Shown piece after piece: positions 43,334 through 53,000 of a stretch of DNA of 64,000 nucleotides. Where the stretch lies: assembly GCF_003002815.1 (NCBI RefSeq), contig NZ_PVTF01000001.1:1178001-1242000 (forward strand), written 5' to 3'. Within the stretch, counting starts at the first letter, position 1; every line of letters starts with the position of its first letter. This DNA is from Umezawaea tangerina (lineage in GTDB: Bacteria; Actinomycetota; Actinomycetes; Mycobacteriales; Pseudonocardiaceae). Under the pieces are notes generated by a model. That model saw only the letters and a list, made by a program, of their open reading frames with translations. It was not told the origin of the DNA and did not search any database. The translations under genes and the position numbers were made by a program.

Positions 43334-44014
43334 GTGACGAGCACCAAACCCACGATCGCCGATCAGGTCGGCGCCTTCCAGGCGACCCTGTCCACCCGGC
43401 TCCCGGCCGGGGTCGCGACCGCCTTCGCCGCCGAACGGGCGGCTTTCGCCACGTTGGGGACGCCCGCCGAAGCCGTCGGACCGGGTGTCGCGATGCCGGA
43501 CGGAGCCCTGCTCGACGTCCACGGTGAACCGACCACGCTCGCCCGCGCCAGGGGAGGCAGGCCCGCGGTCGTGGTCTTCTACCGCGGCGCGTGGTGCCCG
43601 TACTGCAACCTGGCCCTGCGCGCCTACCAGGACCAGCTCGTGCCCGAACTGGCGGAACGCGGGGTGGGGCTGATCGCAGTCTCCCCGCAGAAGCCCGACG
43701 GATCGCTGTCGATGGCCGAGGCCAACGACCTCACCTTCACGGTGCTGACCGACCCCGGCAACGGGATCGCGGCCGCGCTCGGCGTCCTCAGCCCGGACCG
43801 CGACCCCGCCGTCCGGGACGCGGCGCTCTCGCTCGGCGTGGACGTGGCCGCGGGCAACGCCGACGGCACCGACGCGCTGCCGATGCCGACGGTGGTCGTC
43901 GTGGACGCGGACGGTGTGATCCGCTGGGTCGACGTCCACCCCGACTACACCACGCGCAGCGAACCGCGGGCGATCCTCGACGCCGTGGCGGATCTCCGGG
44001 GCGAAGAGGGGTGA
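43334..44014 (+). CDS. Peroxiredoxin-like (AhpC/TSA) protein
   Basis: 226 aa from GTG 43334, which has GAGGGG eight bases upstream; an ATG at 43319 is possible. Thioredoxin fold with VVVFYRGAWCPYCNLAL, redox Cys 88 and 91. Longer than simple peroxiredoxins, with about 50 extra helical residues first, as in AhpC/TSA proteins that react with peroxides or quinones. TetR-controlled (see operators). Convergent terminator follows. Confidence 0.85.
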   Translation: MTSTKPTIADQVGAFQATLSTRLPAGVATAFAAERAAFATLGTPAEAVGPGVAMPDGALLDVHGEPTTLARARGGRPAVVVFYRGAWCPYCNLALRAYQDQLVPELAERGVGLIAVSPQKPDGSLSMAEANDLTFTVLTDPGNGIAAALGVLSPDRDPAVRDAALSLGVDVAAGNADGTDALPMPTVVVVDADGVIRWVDVHPDYTTRSEPRAILDAVADLRGEEG

Positions 44015-44017
44015 AGC

Positions 44018-44045
44018 GGGTGGGAGGCCCGCCGGCCTCCCACCC
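44018..44045. terminator. Bidirectional terminator between peroxiredoxin and GH18 genes
   Basis: GGGTGGGAGGCC (44018-44029) pairs perfectly with GGCCTCCCACCC (44034-44045), 4 nt loop. A second small hairpin, CCTACC / GGTAGG (44063-44077), covers the stop codon of the GH18 gene. Confidence 0.85.
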
Positions 44046-44063
44046 CCTTCGGTCCGCCGGGCC

Positions 44064-45431
44064 CTACCCCCGGTAGGCCGCCAACGTCCGCGTGAACTCC
44101 CACGCCTGCTGCGACACCCCGGAACAGGTGTCGTCGTTCGGGTAGGCCCCTGGACACGGCCGGTCCCGGTTGCTCGACCAGAACGTCAGCCGCGCGATGT
44201 GCTTCTCCTGCGCGTACGCCAGGATCGTCCGGAAGTCGGCCACGGTGACCGTCTCGCCGACGTCCGTGATCCCGTTCATCGACGAGATCCCCGTGTTCCG
44301 GTAGGCCTGGTCGTCGCTGTACCCGTACGCGCTCTTGACCGCGTTCTTCAGCCCTTCCGCGGCCTGCCGCGTCAGGGTCCCCATGTTCTGCCCGTTGCCG
44401 CCGAAGTCGAACGGCATGATCGTCCACGCGGTGATGCCCAACCCGGACGACGCCGCCCGCCGGATGAGACCGCTGTCCGGTCCGCTGATGTTCGTCCCGA
44501 TCGTCACGTACACCGCGATGCCCGCGTTGTTCGCCTTCACGACCTTCAGCGCGTCCACCGTCCGCTGCTGCACCGCCGGGTTGTCGTAGGCGGCGGCCTC
44601 CAGGTCGATGTCGATCGCCTTCAGCCCGTAGGCGTTGATCACCTTCTGGTAGGCCGCCGCCAGTTCGGCGGCCGACCCGCACGACGACTCCAGCTTGTTC
44701 CCGTTGGCGCCGCCGAAGGACACGACGACGTCGCCGCCGGCCGCGCGGATCGAGTTGACCATCGTCTGGTCGGGGCCGCCGGTCAGCGGCCTGCTGCTGT
44801 CCCACTGGGGGTTGCAGTACCCGTTGGACAGCATGAACGCCATGGTGAACCACTTGACGCCGGTCGCGGACATGACCGCCTGGGCGTTCGGCGGGTTGCC
44901 CCACCCGTTGTAGACGTAGGGCGCCACGGCCATCGTCGGGTCCCCTGGCGCCGGCGGGGTCGTGCCTCCGGTCGGCACGGTCCACTTCTGGTTCGCGCCA
45001 CCGCCGCACGCCCAGATCTGGATCGGGGCGCCGTTGGCGGAGCTGTTGTCGGTGACGTCCAGGCACTTGCCCGTGGCCGGGTTGACGACGTCCTTGGCGC
45101 TGTTGGGTTTCCACTGCTTGTTGGCACTGGCCGAGCAGTCCCAGATCTGGAGCTTGGACCCGTCGGCGGTGCCGTTGTCCTTGATGTCCAGGCACTTGCC
45201 GAGCGCGCGCAGCGTGCCGTCGCTCTCGACGGTCCACTGCTGCGCCGCGGAACCGTTGCAGTCGTAGAGCTGCACGGCCGTCCCGTTGGCGCTGTTGGCC
45301 GCCGCGACGTCCAGGCACTTGCCCGCGAGCCCGGTGATCGGGCCGACCGGCCCGGCGGCGTCGGCCGCCGGGACCGTGATCAGGAACAGCGGCGCGACGA
45401 CCGCCGCGACGACCGCGAGTGCGCGCTTCAC
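44064..45431 (-). CDS. Secreted GH18-like chitinase with N-terminal ricin-type lectin domain
   Basis: 455 aa from the GTG overlapping the GH30 stop. Signal peptide (VKRALAVVAAVVAPLFLITVP..., cleavage near ADA-AG). Residues 29-152 are a ricin B-type trefoil with three repeats (GKCLDVA ... QLYDCNGSAAQQW; GKCLDIKD ... IWDCSASANKQW; GKCLDVTD ... IWACGGGANQKW). After a PTGGTTPPAPGD linker comes a GH18 domain with KAIDIDLE (Asp 274, Asp 276, Glu 278, the DxxDxDxE line). It probably degrades chitin or another N-acetylglucosamine polymer outside the cell. Co-translated with the GH30 gene. Confidence 0.85.
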   Translation of the reverse strand: MKRALAVVAAVVAPLFLITVPAADAAGPVGPITGLAGKCLDVAAANSANGTAVQLYDCNGSAAQQWTVESDGTLRALGKCLDIKDNGTADGSKLQIWDCSASANKQWKPNSAKDVVNPATGKCLDVTDNSSANGAPIQIWACGGGANQKWTVPTGGTTPPAPGDPTMAVAPYVYNGWGNPPNAQAVMSATGVKWFTMAFMLSNGYCNPQWDSSRPLTGGPDQTMVNSIRAAGGDVVVSFGGANGNKLESSCGSAAELAAAYQKVINAYGLKAIDIDLEAAAYDNPAVQQRTVDALKVVKANNAGIAVYVTIGTNISGPDSGLIRRAASSGLGITAWTIMPFDFGGNGQNMGTLTRQAAEGLKNAVKSAYGYSDDQAYRNTGISSMNGITDVGETVTVADFRTILAYAQEKHIARLTFWSSNRDRPCPGAYPNDDTCSGVSQQAWEFTRTLAAYRG

Positions 45432-47293
45432 GCGGTGACCGTCCACTTCTGGTTGGCCGCACCGGTGCAGGCCCAGACCTGGACGGGCGTGCCGTTGGCG
45501 GAGCTGTTGCCGGTCGCGTCCAGGCACTTGTTCAGCGTCGGGTTGACGATGTCGCGCCCGGCCGTGACCGTCCACCTCTGGTTGTTGCCGCCCGCGCAGT
45601 CCCAGATCTGCAGCTTCGTGCCGTCGGCGGTGCCGTTGTCCTTGATGTCCAGGCACTTGCCCAGCGCGCGGATCGTGCCGTCGGAGCCTGCGGTCCACTT
45701 CTGCGCGGTGCTGCCGTTGCAGTCGTAGAGCTGGACCGCGGTGCCGTTGGCGCTGTTGGCACCCGCGATGTCGAGGCACTTGCCGCCGAGACCGGTGATG
45801 GTGCCGCCCGCGGGCGGCGTCGTGCCGCCCTGCGTGCCGTTCCAGGTGAAGGTGGCCGACGTGCGGGCGGGCAGGCTGTAGGTGAACGACGAGTTGCCCC
45901 AGTTCACCTTCACGTTCTGCGTGCTGCCCGTCGTGTTGTACGCGATCAGCGCCTTGGAGCCGTCGGTGTTGCGCCACGCGACGTTCTTCACCGCCCCGTT
46001 GTCCGAGGACTCGATGCGCTGCGCGCCCGGCTTCACGAACTTGGTCAGGTGGCCCATCGTGTAGTACTCGACGGTGTAGTCGACCTGGCCGCGGCGGGAG
46101 TCGTTGTTGTGCACGGTGATGAAGCCGGTGCACGTGCCGCAGCCACCGTTGTGCGGGTTCATCGTCTCGTCGAGCGCCAGGCTCCACTTGACCACCGAGC
46201 TGCCCCAGTTGCGGGTGTAGTCGATGATGTTGGCCATGTCCTCGCCGTGCTGGTCGGAGATCCAGGTGCCGCCGGAGTGCTCGGTGTCGAACGCCTTGAC
46301 GTTCGGGAACTCGTTGTGCGCCGTGGTCTGCGCGGAGACGTCGCCGACGTAGCCGTGCCACGCGATGCCGCCGAACAGCGGGTCGTTCACGATCGCCGGG
46401 TCCTGCAGCTGCGGCTTGACCCAGGTGTTGTAGCCGTCCCAGTTCCAGTCGTAGACCAGCACCTTGGTGTTGATCCCGGCCGCGCGGAACGCGGGGTAGA
46501 TGCCGTTCTTGGTGAAGTTGATCAGGCCCGCGGTGTTCCACTGCATCGACGGGTAGCCGGGGCAGCAGCCGGGCTCGTTCTGCGGCGTCACGTAGTCGAT
46601 CGGGATGCCCCGCGACTGGTAGGCCTGCACGTACTTGGCGAAGTACTGGCCGTAGGTGCCGTAGTACTCGGCCTTCAGCCAGCCCTGCCGCATCGAGTTG
46701 TTGTCCTTCATCCACGCGGGCGCGCTCCACGGCGACGCCACCACGCGCAGCGCCGGGTTCAGCTCCTTGGCCCGCTTGGTCAGCGGCAGCACGTCGGCGA
46801 GGTCGTGGTCGATCTTGAAGTCGTTGACGTCGCAGCAGGTGTCGTCGTAGGAGTAGTCGAACCGCGCGAGGTCCGTGGACGCCATCGGGTTGCGGGTCAT
46901 CGACAGGCCGATCCCGTTGACCGGGTCGAACAGCTTCTTCATGGTGTCCTCGCGGGTGGCCGCGCTGAGGATGCCGCTGCTGTTCATGAGCCAGGCGGCG
47001 GAGTCGGTGAACGACGCGCCACCGCCCTCGAACGTCTGGTACCGGGTGTTCTCGTTGACGTTGATCGTCTGGCCACCGGTCCCGGTGCCCGCCGCGAAGG
47101 TCACCGGCGTCTGCTGCTGGAGCCCCCGCGTGACCTCCGTCCCGCGGTTGGCGCCGGTGGTGGTCGTGAGCCAGACGTTCACCTGTTCGCCCGCGGCCTG
47201 GGCGGGGGCGTTGGGCGCGGCGACCGCGGCGGTTGCCAGCAGTGCCGCGCCGAGCGCGGAGAGTAGTGACCTTCGAGGCGAGGACTTCGGCAT
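45428..47293 (-). CDS. Secreted GH30 glycosidase with C-terminal ricin-type lectin domain
   Basis: 621 aa. Signal peptide with twin Arg (PRRSLLSALGAALLATAAVA, cleavage near AQA-AG). GH30 domain: FEGGGASFTDSAAWL, SWSAPAWMKDN (SPWSAPAWMK), acid/base Glu 240 in TPQNEPG and nucleophile Glu 338 in FDTEHSG, then the beta-sandwich. The C-terminal ~125 residues are a ricin trefoil very close to that of the GH18 protein. GH30 members act on glucosylceramide, beta-1,6-glucan or xylan; beta-1,6-glucan together with chitin would suit fungal walls. First gene of the operon, divergent from the ROK regulator. Confidence 0.88.
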   Translation of the reverse strand: MPKSSPRRSLLSALGAALLATAAVAAPNAPAQAAGEQVNVWLTTTTGANRGTEVTRGLQQQTPVTFAAGTGTGGQTINVNENTRYQTFEGGGASFTDSAAWLMNSSGILSAATREDTMKKLFDPVNGIGLSMTRNPMASTDLARFDYSYDDTCCDVNDFKIDHDLADVLPLTKRAKELNPALRVVASPWSAPAWMKDNNSMRQGWLKAEYYGTYGQYFAKYVQAYQSRGIPIDYVTPQNEPGCCPGYPSMQWNTAGLINFTKNGIYPAFRAAGINTKVLVYDWNWDGYNTWVKPQLQDPAIVNDPLFGGIAWHGYVGDVSAQTTAHNEFPNVKAFDTEHSGGTWISDQHGEDMANIIDYTRNWGSSVVKWSLALDETMNPHNGGCGTCTGFITVHNNDSRRGQVDYTVEYYTMGHLTKFVKPGAQRIESSDNGAVKNVAWRNTDGSKALIAYNTTGSTQNVKVNWGNSSFTYSLPARTSATFTWNGTQGGTTPPAGGTITGLGGKCLDIAGANSANGTAVQLYDCNGSTAQKWTAGSDGTIRALGKCLDIKDNGTADGTKLQIWDCAGGNNQRWTVTAGRDIVNPTLNKCLDATGNSSANGTPVQVWACTGAANQKWTVTA

Positions 47294-47479
47294 GGCAGGG
47301 TTCCTCGTTCCGTGCGAGCAGACAGCTGGTCAGGGTCAGCTGGGCGTGGCGTCGACCTCGCGTTACCGGGTTCTCGTGCCGGCTGGCATAGTCGGGGTGT
47401 CCGGCATCACGCCTTATTTCAAGATGTGATTTAACCCATGCGACCTCGGGGCGTCAAGGCTTGGCAAAGGGGAGTGACA
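47294..47479. promoter_or_regulatory. Divergent control region of GH30-GH18 operon and ROK gene
   Basis: An AT-rich imperfect palindrome, TTATTTCA (47414-47421) and TGATTTAA (47427-47434), stands out in GC-rich DNA. CAGCTG occurs twice 14 bp apart near 47324-47343. GAGGA precedes the GH30 ATG. ROK repressors usually bind such AT-rich inverted repeats; the assignment is inferred. Confidence 0.5.
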
Positions 47480-48697
47480 GTGCAGCGGAGCAAGCGGACG
47501 ATGCGCGATCTGAGGACGAGCAACCGCGCCCGCGTGTTGCGACGGCTGTACTTCGACGGCCAGTTCAGCCGCCACGAGCTCGCGGGCGCGACCGGTCTGA
47601 GCCAGGCGTCGGTCAGCAACGTCGTCGGTGAGCTGGTCGACGACCAGGTCGTCGTCGAGGCGGGCCTGGTCGGCTCGGACGGCGGCAGGCCCCGCGTCCT
47701 GCTCCGCGTCAACCCCGACCACGCGTGCGTCGTGGGTGTCGACGTCGGCGAGACCCACGTGCTCGTCGAGGTCTTCGACCTCACCCTCCGCAGGCTCGCG
47801 ATGAGCACCTTCCAGATGGAATCCATCGCCAACCGCGGCGAGGCCGTCGTCGAACGCGTCCTCGCCGGTCTCAGCCAGTGCATCGAGGACAGCGGCGTCG
47901 ACCCCAGCCGACTCCTCGGTGTCGGTGTCGGCGTCCCCGGCCTGGTCGAACGCGGCTCCGAGCTCCTCGTCCACGCCCAGACCGTCGGCTGGAACGGCGT
48001 CCCCCTGGAACGCATGCTCCGCGCGGGCACCGACCTGCCCCTCTTCATCGACAACGGCGCCAACACCCTCGGCCAGGCCGAGATGTGGTTCGGCGCCGGC
48101 CGCGGCGCCCGCAACGCCGTCATCGCCCTCGTCGGCTCCGGCGTGGGCGCCAGCGTCATCGCCGACGGCGTCCCCTACCGCGGCGCTTCCGGCGGCGCGG
48201 GCGAATGGGGCCACACCACCCTCGCTCTTGATGGCAGGCCATGCAGATGCGGCGCCAACGGCTGTCTGGAGGCCTACATCGGCGCCAAGGGCGTCCTCGC
48301 CCGCCACCGCGAACTCGCAGGCCTCCCCGGCGTCGTCACCGACGAGGAAATCGCCCTCCGCGACCTCCTCGCCGAAGACTCACCCGCCGCCCGCGAAGTC
48401 CTCAACGAAACCGCCCGCTACGCGGGCGCGGGCATCGGCAACCTCATCAACCTGTTCAACCCCGAACGCGTGATCCTCGGCGGCTGGGCCGGCCTCCTGC
48501 TCGGCAGCCAACTCCTCCCCGCCATCCGCGAGGTAGCCGCCAAACACGCCCTCCACCACCCCTACCAACAGGCGAAGATCAAACTCTGCGAACTCGGCAC
48601 CGAATCCGTAGCCATGGGCGCCGCCACCCTCCCCGTCACCGAATTCCTCAACGCCGGCGGCGTCCGCAACCCCGCCCTCATGCGCCCAACCGCCTAA
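47480..48697 (+). CDS. ROK family transcriptional regulator
   Basis: 405 aa from GTG 47480 with AAGGGGA upstream; an ATG at 47438 in frame is an alternative. N-terminal winged helix (MRDLRTSNRARVLRRLYFDG, FSRHELAGATGLSQASVSNVV). ROK sugar-kinase-like body: VVGVDVGETH, GVGVPGLVE, FIDNGANTLGQAEMWFGAG (short pieces of the nucleotide site) and the zinc motif GHTTL ... CRCGANGCLEAY. It likely senses a sugar released by the divergent GH30/GH18 enzymes. The last ~300 bases are very C-rich on the coding strand. Confidence 0.9.
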   Translation: MQRSKRTMRDLRTSNRARVLRRLYFDGQFSRHELAGATGLSQASVSNVVGELVDDQVVVEAGLVGSDGGRPRVLLRVNPDHACVVGVDVGETHVLVEVFDLTLRRLAMSTFQMESIANRGEAVVERVLAGLSQCIEDSGVDPSRLLGVGVGVPGLVERGSELLVHAQTVGWNGVPLERMLRAGTDLPLFIDNGANTLGQAEMWFGAGRGARNAVIALVGSGVGASVIADGVPYRGASGGAGEWGHTTLALDGRPCRCGANGCLEAYIGAKGVLARHRELAGLPGVVTDEEIALRDLLAEDSPAAREVLNETARYAGAGIGNLINLFNPERVILGGWAGLLLGSQLLPAIREVAAKHALHHPYQQAKIKLCELGTESVAMGAATLPVTEFLNAGGVRNPALMRPTA

Positions 48698-48721
48698 CCG
48701 CCTAGCTGCCTAACCAACCCC

Positions 48722-48990
48722 CCGAAGCGCAGCGAGCACGCCAACACCACGTTGGGCGCAGCCCGCCAGCGCCCATCCGGCGCGGAGCGCCTGGGGCCTT
48801 GTCCGCCGCGCAGCAAGGATGCCCTGTCCGACGGCGAAGCCAAGGATGCCCTGTCCGTCGCGGAGCGTCGGATGCCCTCCCCACCCACACTCCCCCCACG
48901 CACCCCGACGAGAAAGCCCCTCTATGCCCACCGCCGCTTGTCAAGACAGCTCCACCGTCTTGACAAGCGGCGGTGGGCATAGAACACTAG
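48722..48990 (+). repeat. Convergent-junction repeat element, copy 3
   Basis: It fills most of the 309 bp gap between the 3' ends of the ROK gene and the short gene at 49007; no gene is supported. Left part (48723-48820) matches copy 2 in reverse. Then GGATGCCCTGTCCGACGG at 48817 and near-copies at 48844 and 48870. Then a 27 bp perfect inverted repeat, 48921-48947 against 48957-48983, core TTGTCAAGAC / GTCTTGACAA, loop 48948-48956. The outer stem (ATGCCCACCGCCGC) differs from copies 1 and 2 but still pairs fully. Confidence 0.85.
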
Positions 48991-49006
48991 GCGACCGGGG
49001 TGCCCC

Positions 49007-49555
49007 TCACCCCCCAAACCCAGCCACCCTCCACACCTCCCCCTCCTCCAAAACGCCCCCCGGCACCCCCACCCCGAACGCCAACGCCACCCCCCGAACC
49101 ACAACCCTCCTCACCACCTCATCCTCCAACTCCCCAGGCCACTCCCACTCCGGCCCCGCCAACACCACCTTCAACACCCGATCCGCCACCCCGATCACCT
49201 CGGCGAACCTCTCCTCCGGGATCCCCTCGTACCTCCGCACCTGCGCCAACCACCGCGACCTCCACGCCATCTGCCCCGCGGGCTCCTCGACGGCCCTCCC
49301 GTGCACGATCCGCAGCACCTCCACCAGCGACGTCCCCTCCTGCCGCAGGTGCTCGTCCAGCCGCACGAGCGACACCTGCCGCCGCGCCGCCACCTCCACC
49401 GGTTTGTGCAGCACCACGCTCAACGCCGACGCGGTCTCCTCGTCGGCCACCCGCATGCTGAACGCCGACTTCCCGGCTTCCATGGTCTCCACCGCGAGCC
49501 GCCACAGCTCCGCCAGTCCGGGCCCCCTGTACACCGCCCGCAACTCCTGATCCAC
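49007..49555 (-). CDS. Short protein, candidate N-terminal remnant of JetD (DUF3323/TIGR02679-like)
   Basis: 182 aa from GTG 49555, which has a perfect AGGAGGT six bases upstream; a longer reading from 49651 lacks one. Residues 1-175 (GPGLAELWRLAVETMEAGKS, SLVRLDEHLRQEGTSLVEVL, WLAQVRRYEG, VVRRVVVRGVALAFG) resemble, by eye, the N-terminal helical half of TIGR02679/JetD proteins. The C-terminal Toprim-like DUF2399 nuclease half is absent; the frame ends 17 bp from repeat copy 3. Same strand as jetABC, downstream of jetC. It could instead be an unrelated short gene. Similarity is my recollection, not a search. Confidence 0.5.
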   Translation of the reverse strand: MDQELRAVYRGPGLAELWRLAVETMEAGKSAFSMRVADEETASALSVVLHKPVEVAARRQVSLVRLDEHLRQEGTSLVEVLRIVHGRAVEEPAGQMAWRSRWLAQVRRYEGIPEERFAEVIGVADRVLKVVLAGPEWEWPGELEDEVVRRVVVRGVALAFGVGVPGGVLEEGEVWRVAGFGG

Positions 49556-50011
49556 GAACGCACCTCCTGTGACCACTCGAATACCCCTGGTCGCGAAATC
49601 TTCCGCGATCAAGTCCGAATATGTGGAAGATCCGTTGAACCGAACCTCCACAACTCCCGTACCGCCATCTGGCGGTGTTGTAGAGCGCTAAACGATTACC
49701 GCACATCCGGGAAGCGGGCGCAGTGGGTTCGGGCAGCCTTTGTTGATCATTGTTGACCCGCGTCCCGCGGTCTGGTCAAGTCGTTGTCGAAGGTTATGCG
49801 CAGGTTAAGGCTCCGGCTGTTCGCGCTGGGTGCCGTCCCGATGGCGGTGGAAGGCGCGGGTGGTCCCATGTGCTGGTTGCCCGATTCCGGTACGGCGACG
49901 GGACATTCCCATGTGTGACGTTTTCGAGGGTCCGCGGAGGCCCGAGAGATTTCGCGGGCCGATTTCGCCGCACTTCGCGAATGGCGCCCCGGTCAAGCAC
50001 GTCGGCTACCT
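49556..50011. other. Intergenic gap between jetC and the short gene, with a palindrome
   Basis: 456 bp. ACCGCCA (49661-49667) and TGGCGGT (49670-49676) form a perfect palindrome around TC, bordered by CAAC and GTTG, about 110 bp upstream of the short gene: a likely operator or promoter element. TTGATCA lies near 49742. The remaining open frames have no ribosome site or recognisable product, and I see no jetC or jetD remnant in them. Confidence 0.55.
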
Positions 50012-53000
50012 CTACGGATCCACCCGGTCCAATGCGGCGCCGTCCCAGGTCGTCTGGGTGCAGGCCACACCACGTCCGTTGCGGGGACGCAGGACGTCGT
50101 AGATGTGCATGCGGGGAATCCGGTCGGACACCCCCCACCCGCTGGGCCAGGTGATGACCCAGTCCATGTCCAGGTCGACCAGGAGCCCGAGCATCCGGGC
50201 GATCGTCGGGTCGTCCAGCCGCTCGAACGCCTCGTCCAGCAGGACCAGCCGCAGCGGGTCGAAGGACTCCGAGCCGCTGCTCACCGCGTCGTAGAACGAG
50301 GCGGCGGCCGCGAACAGCGTCACGTACGAGATCAGCCGGGTCTCCCCCGAGGACAGCTGCTTGAGCCGCCGTTCGCGCGGGTTCCCGTCGGGGCCGGTGT
50401 CGCCCACGGTCACCGTGAACTGGTGCCACGTCCGGTAGTCCAGGGCCCGCGACAGGATCTCCGCGTAGCCGCCGGTGTCGCTGTCCCGCTCGGCCTCGAT
50501 CCGCTCGGTGAACACCCGCCGCAGCGTCGCGTCCTGCTCCGGCGTCCGCTCCGCGTACGGCAGCCTGACCAGCGCCAACGCCTGCCGCGTCTCCTCGTCC
50601 AGCGCGGAGGACGACTTCCACGACAGCTTCACGTGCACGCCCTGGCTGGAGCGGGCCCTGCCGAGCACGTCGTTCATCCGCTTGCACAGGTCCTCGGCGA
50701 CCGCGATCTGCCCGCGCAGCCACTCGGCCAGGTCGCGGATCAGGTAGTCGGCGAAGATGCCCTGGTAGCGCTCGTCGAGGAACCCGCGCTGCTCGCCGAG
50801 CTTCACGGTCACCTGCCGGGCCGCCACGGCCACCGGCCGGGTGCCCTCCTCGCCGGTCACCGTCACGGTCAGCAGCCCGGCGTGCTGCTCGGCGGCGATG
50901 TCGTGGCTGCTCGCTAGCGACGTCTGCAACGCCTGGAGCTTGGTGATCACGGTCGCCTCGCCCGCGCCCCGGCGGTCGCCCGCCGCCGCGATGGCCTCCT
51001 GGACCGCGTCCAGGTCGTCCTCCACGTCGGGCAGCGCCGCGACCAGGACACCCGGCGCGGCGACGGTGGCCCGGAACTGGTCGGCCACCCGCGTGCGGTG
51101 CGCCTCGGCCGACCCGAGCTGCTCGCGCGCGCCGTCGAGCTGCGCCTCCAGCTTCGCGGCCTGCTCACGTGAGGACGCGACCTGCTCGCGCATGCCCTTG
51201 AGGTCCTCGCGGAGCTTGCGCCGCGACGACTCCAGCGACCCCAGCTGGTCCGCGATCTCCCGCGCCTCGCCGCCGATCGCCTCGGTCAGCTCGGCCAGCG
51301 TCGCCGCCTGGGTCGTGTAGTCGACGCACCTGGCCTCGGCGTCGGCCTCGGCGGCCACCCGGTCCTCGCCCGCCGCGTGGTAGCGGTGGGTCGCGTCGGT
51401 CAGGTCCGTCACGGCGCCCTGGCACTGCCTGCGCAGCAGGTCGCCGAGCCGGTCGGCGGTCCGCTGCGCGTCACCCGCGGCCTGCTGGGACTGCCGCAGC
51501 CCTTCGGTCTCCGCGGGCAGCCCCGCCTCGCCCGCCTGCCGCACCAGCTCGCCGCGCGCGGCCTCACCGCGGGCCTGGGCCTCCTCCAGCTCGGCCCGCA
51601 GCTCCCGCGCCCGCGCCTGCGCCCGGTCGGCCGACTCGCGCGCGGCCTGCTCACGGCTGTGCTTGGCGATCAGCTCGCCCTCGGACGGGAACCCGTCCAG
51701 GTGCGCCTCCCACCGCGCGACCAGGTCACCCGCGGCGGCCAGCTCGTCCTCGGCCACGCCCAGCTCGCCGCGCAGCCCGGCCAGCTCGTCCTCCAGCTCG
51801 CCGATCCGGCGCCGCCGGGCCGACTCGCGCGCGCCCGCGCCGATGAACTCCGCGGCGGGCTTGCGCCACGCGCCGCCGAGCACCCCGGCCCGCCAGCGGC
51901 CGTCGGTGGACAGCGCCAGCGAGTCGCCCGAGTCCAGCGACACCGCGGCCAGCAGCGCGGCGACCACGTCCGCGGCCACCGCCGAACCGGGCTCCACGGC
52001 CGGGACCAGCACCGACCCGAGCGACGGGCCGTCGACCGCAGGGCGGGCGGTGGCCATGATGTCGTCGGCCACCACGGACCCGTCACCGGTCACCCAGGCG
52101 TCCAGCAGGCCGCTGGCCTGCAACGCGGACTCCAGGCCCGCGCGCCCGGCCTCGTCCAGGTCCGGCCGGAAGTCGACCAGCCGGTAGAACGGGGAGCCGG
52201 TCAGCGGGTCGCGGTCCGCGGCCACGTACCGGCCGGGCTCGGGCACCCGCTCCTCGCCGGAGCGCAGCCCGGCCAGCTCGGCGTCCAGCCCGTCGATCCG
52301 GCCGCGCAGGTCGGTGCGCTGCCGGGTGAACGCGTGCGCCGCGTCGCGGGCCGCCCGGACCAGGGGAGCGGTCCACTCCCGCGCCGCGGCGGTCACCGCG
52401 CGGGCGGTCTCCGGGTCCACCGCCCCTGGCAGCTCGAACGACCGGTCCGGCAGCCCGTCGGCCAGCGGCCCGGTGCCGCACCAGCGCTCGACGTGGTCCA
52501 GCCACGTCCGGCCGACGACGGCCAGCTCCTGGCCCTCCCGCTCGCACAACGAGGTGGCCTCGGTGGCGCCGACCAGCGCGTCCTTCGCCTTCTGCCGCAA
52601 CACCTCCACCCGCTGCTGCCGCTGGTCCAGCTCGCCCGCCTGCTGGTGCAGCGCGAGCGCCAGCGCCCCGCGCTGCCGGGCGGTCGACGCGATCCGCGCG
52701 GTGGCGTCGGCGGCGTCCGCCAGACCGGTCAGCACGGTCTCGGTCGCGGCCGTCGGCGGCACCCGCCGTTCCACCGGGAGCGGCCCGGCCTCCGGGTCGG
52801 GCTTCATCCGGACCTGCTGGGTCACCGTCGTGGCCTCGGCGTGCGGGACCTTCGGCACGACCGGTGCCAGCGCCGCGTCCAGCCCGGCCGCGCGCAGCTG
52901 CCTGCGCAGGGGCTCGGTCAGCTCGTCGGCCGACCCCAGGTCCTCCTGCAGGCGCCGCAACGACCTCAGCACGGCCTCGACCGCGCCGTCTTCCTGGAGC

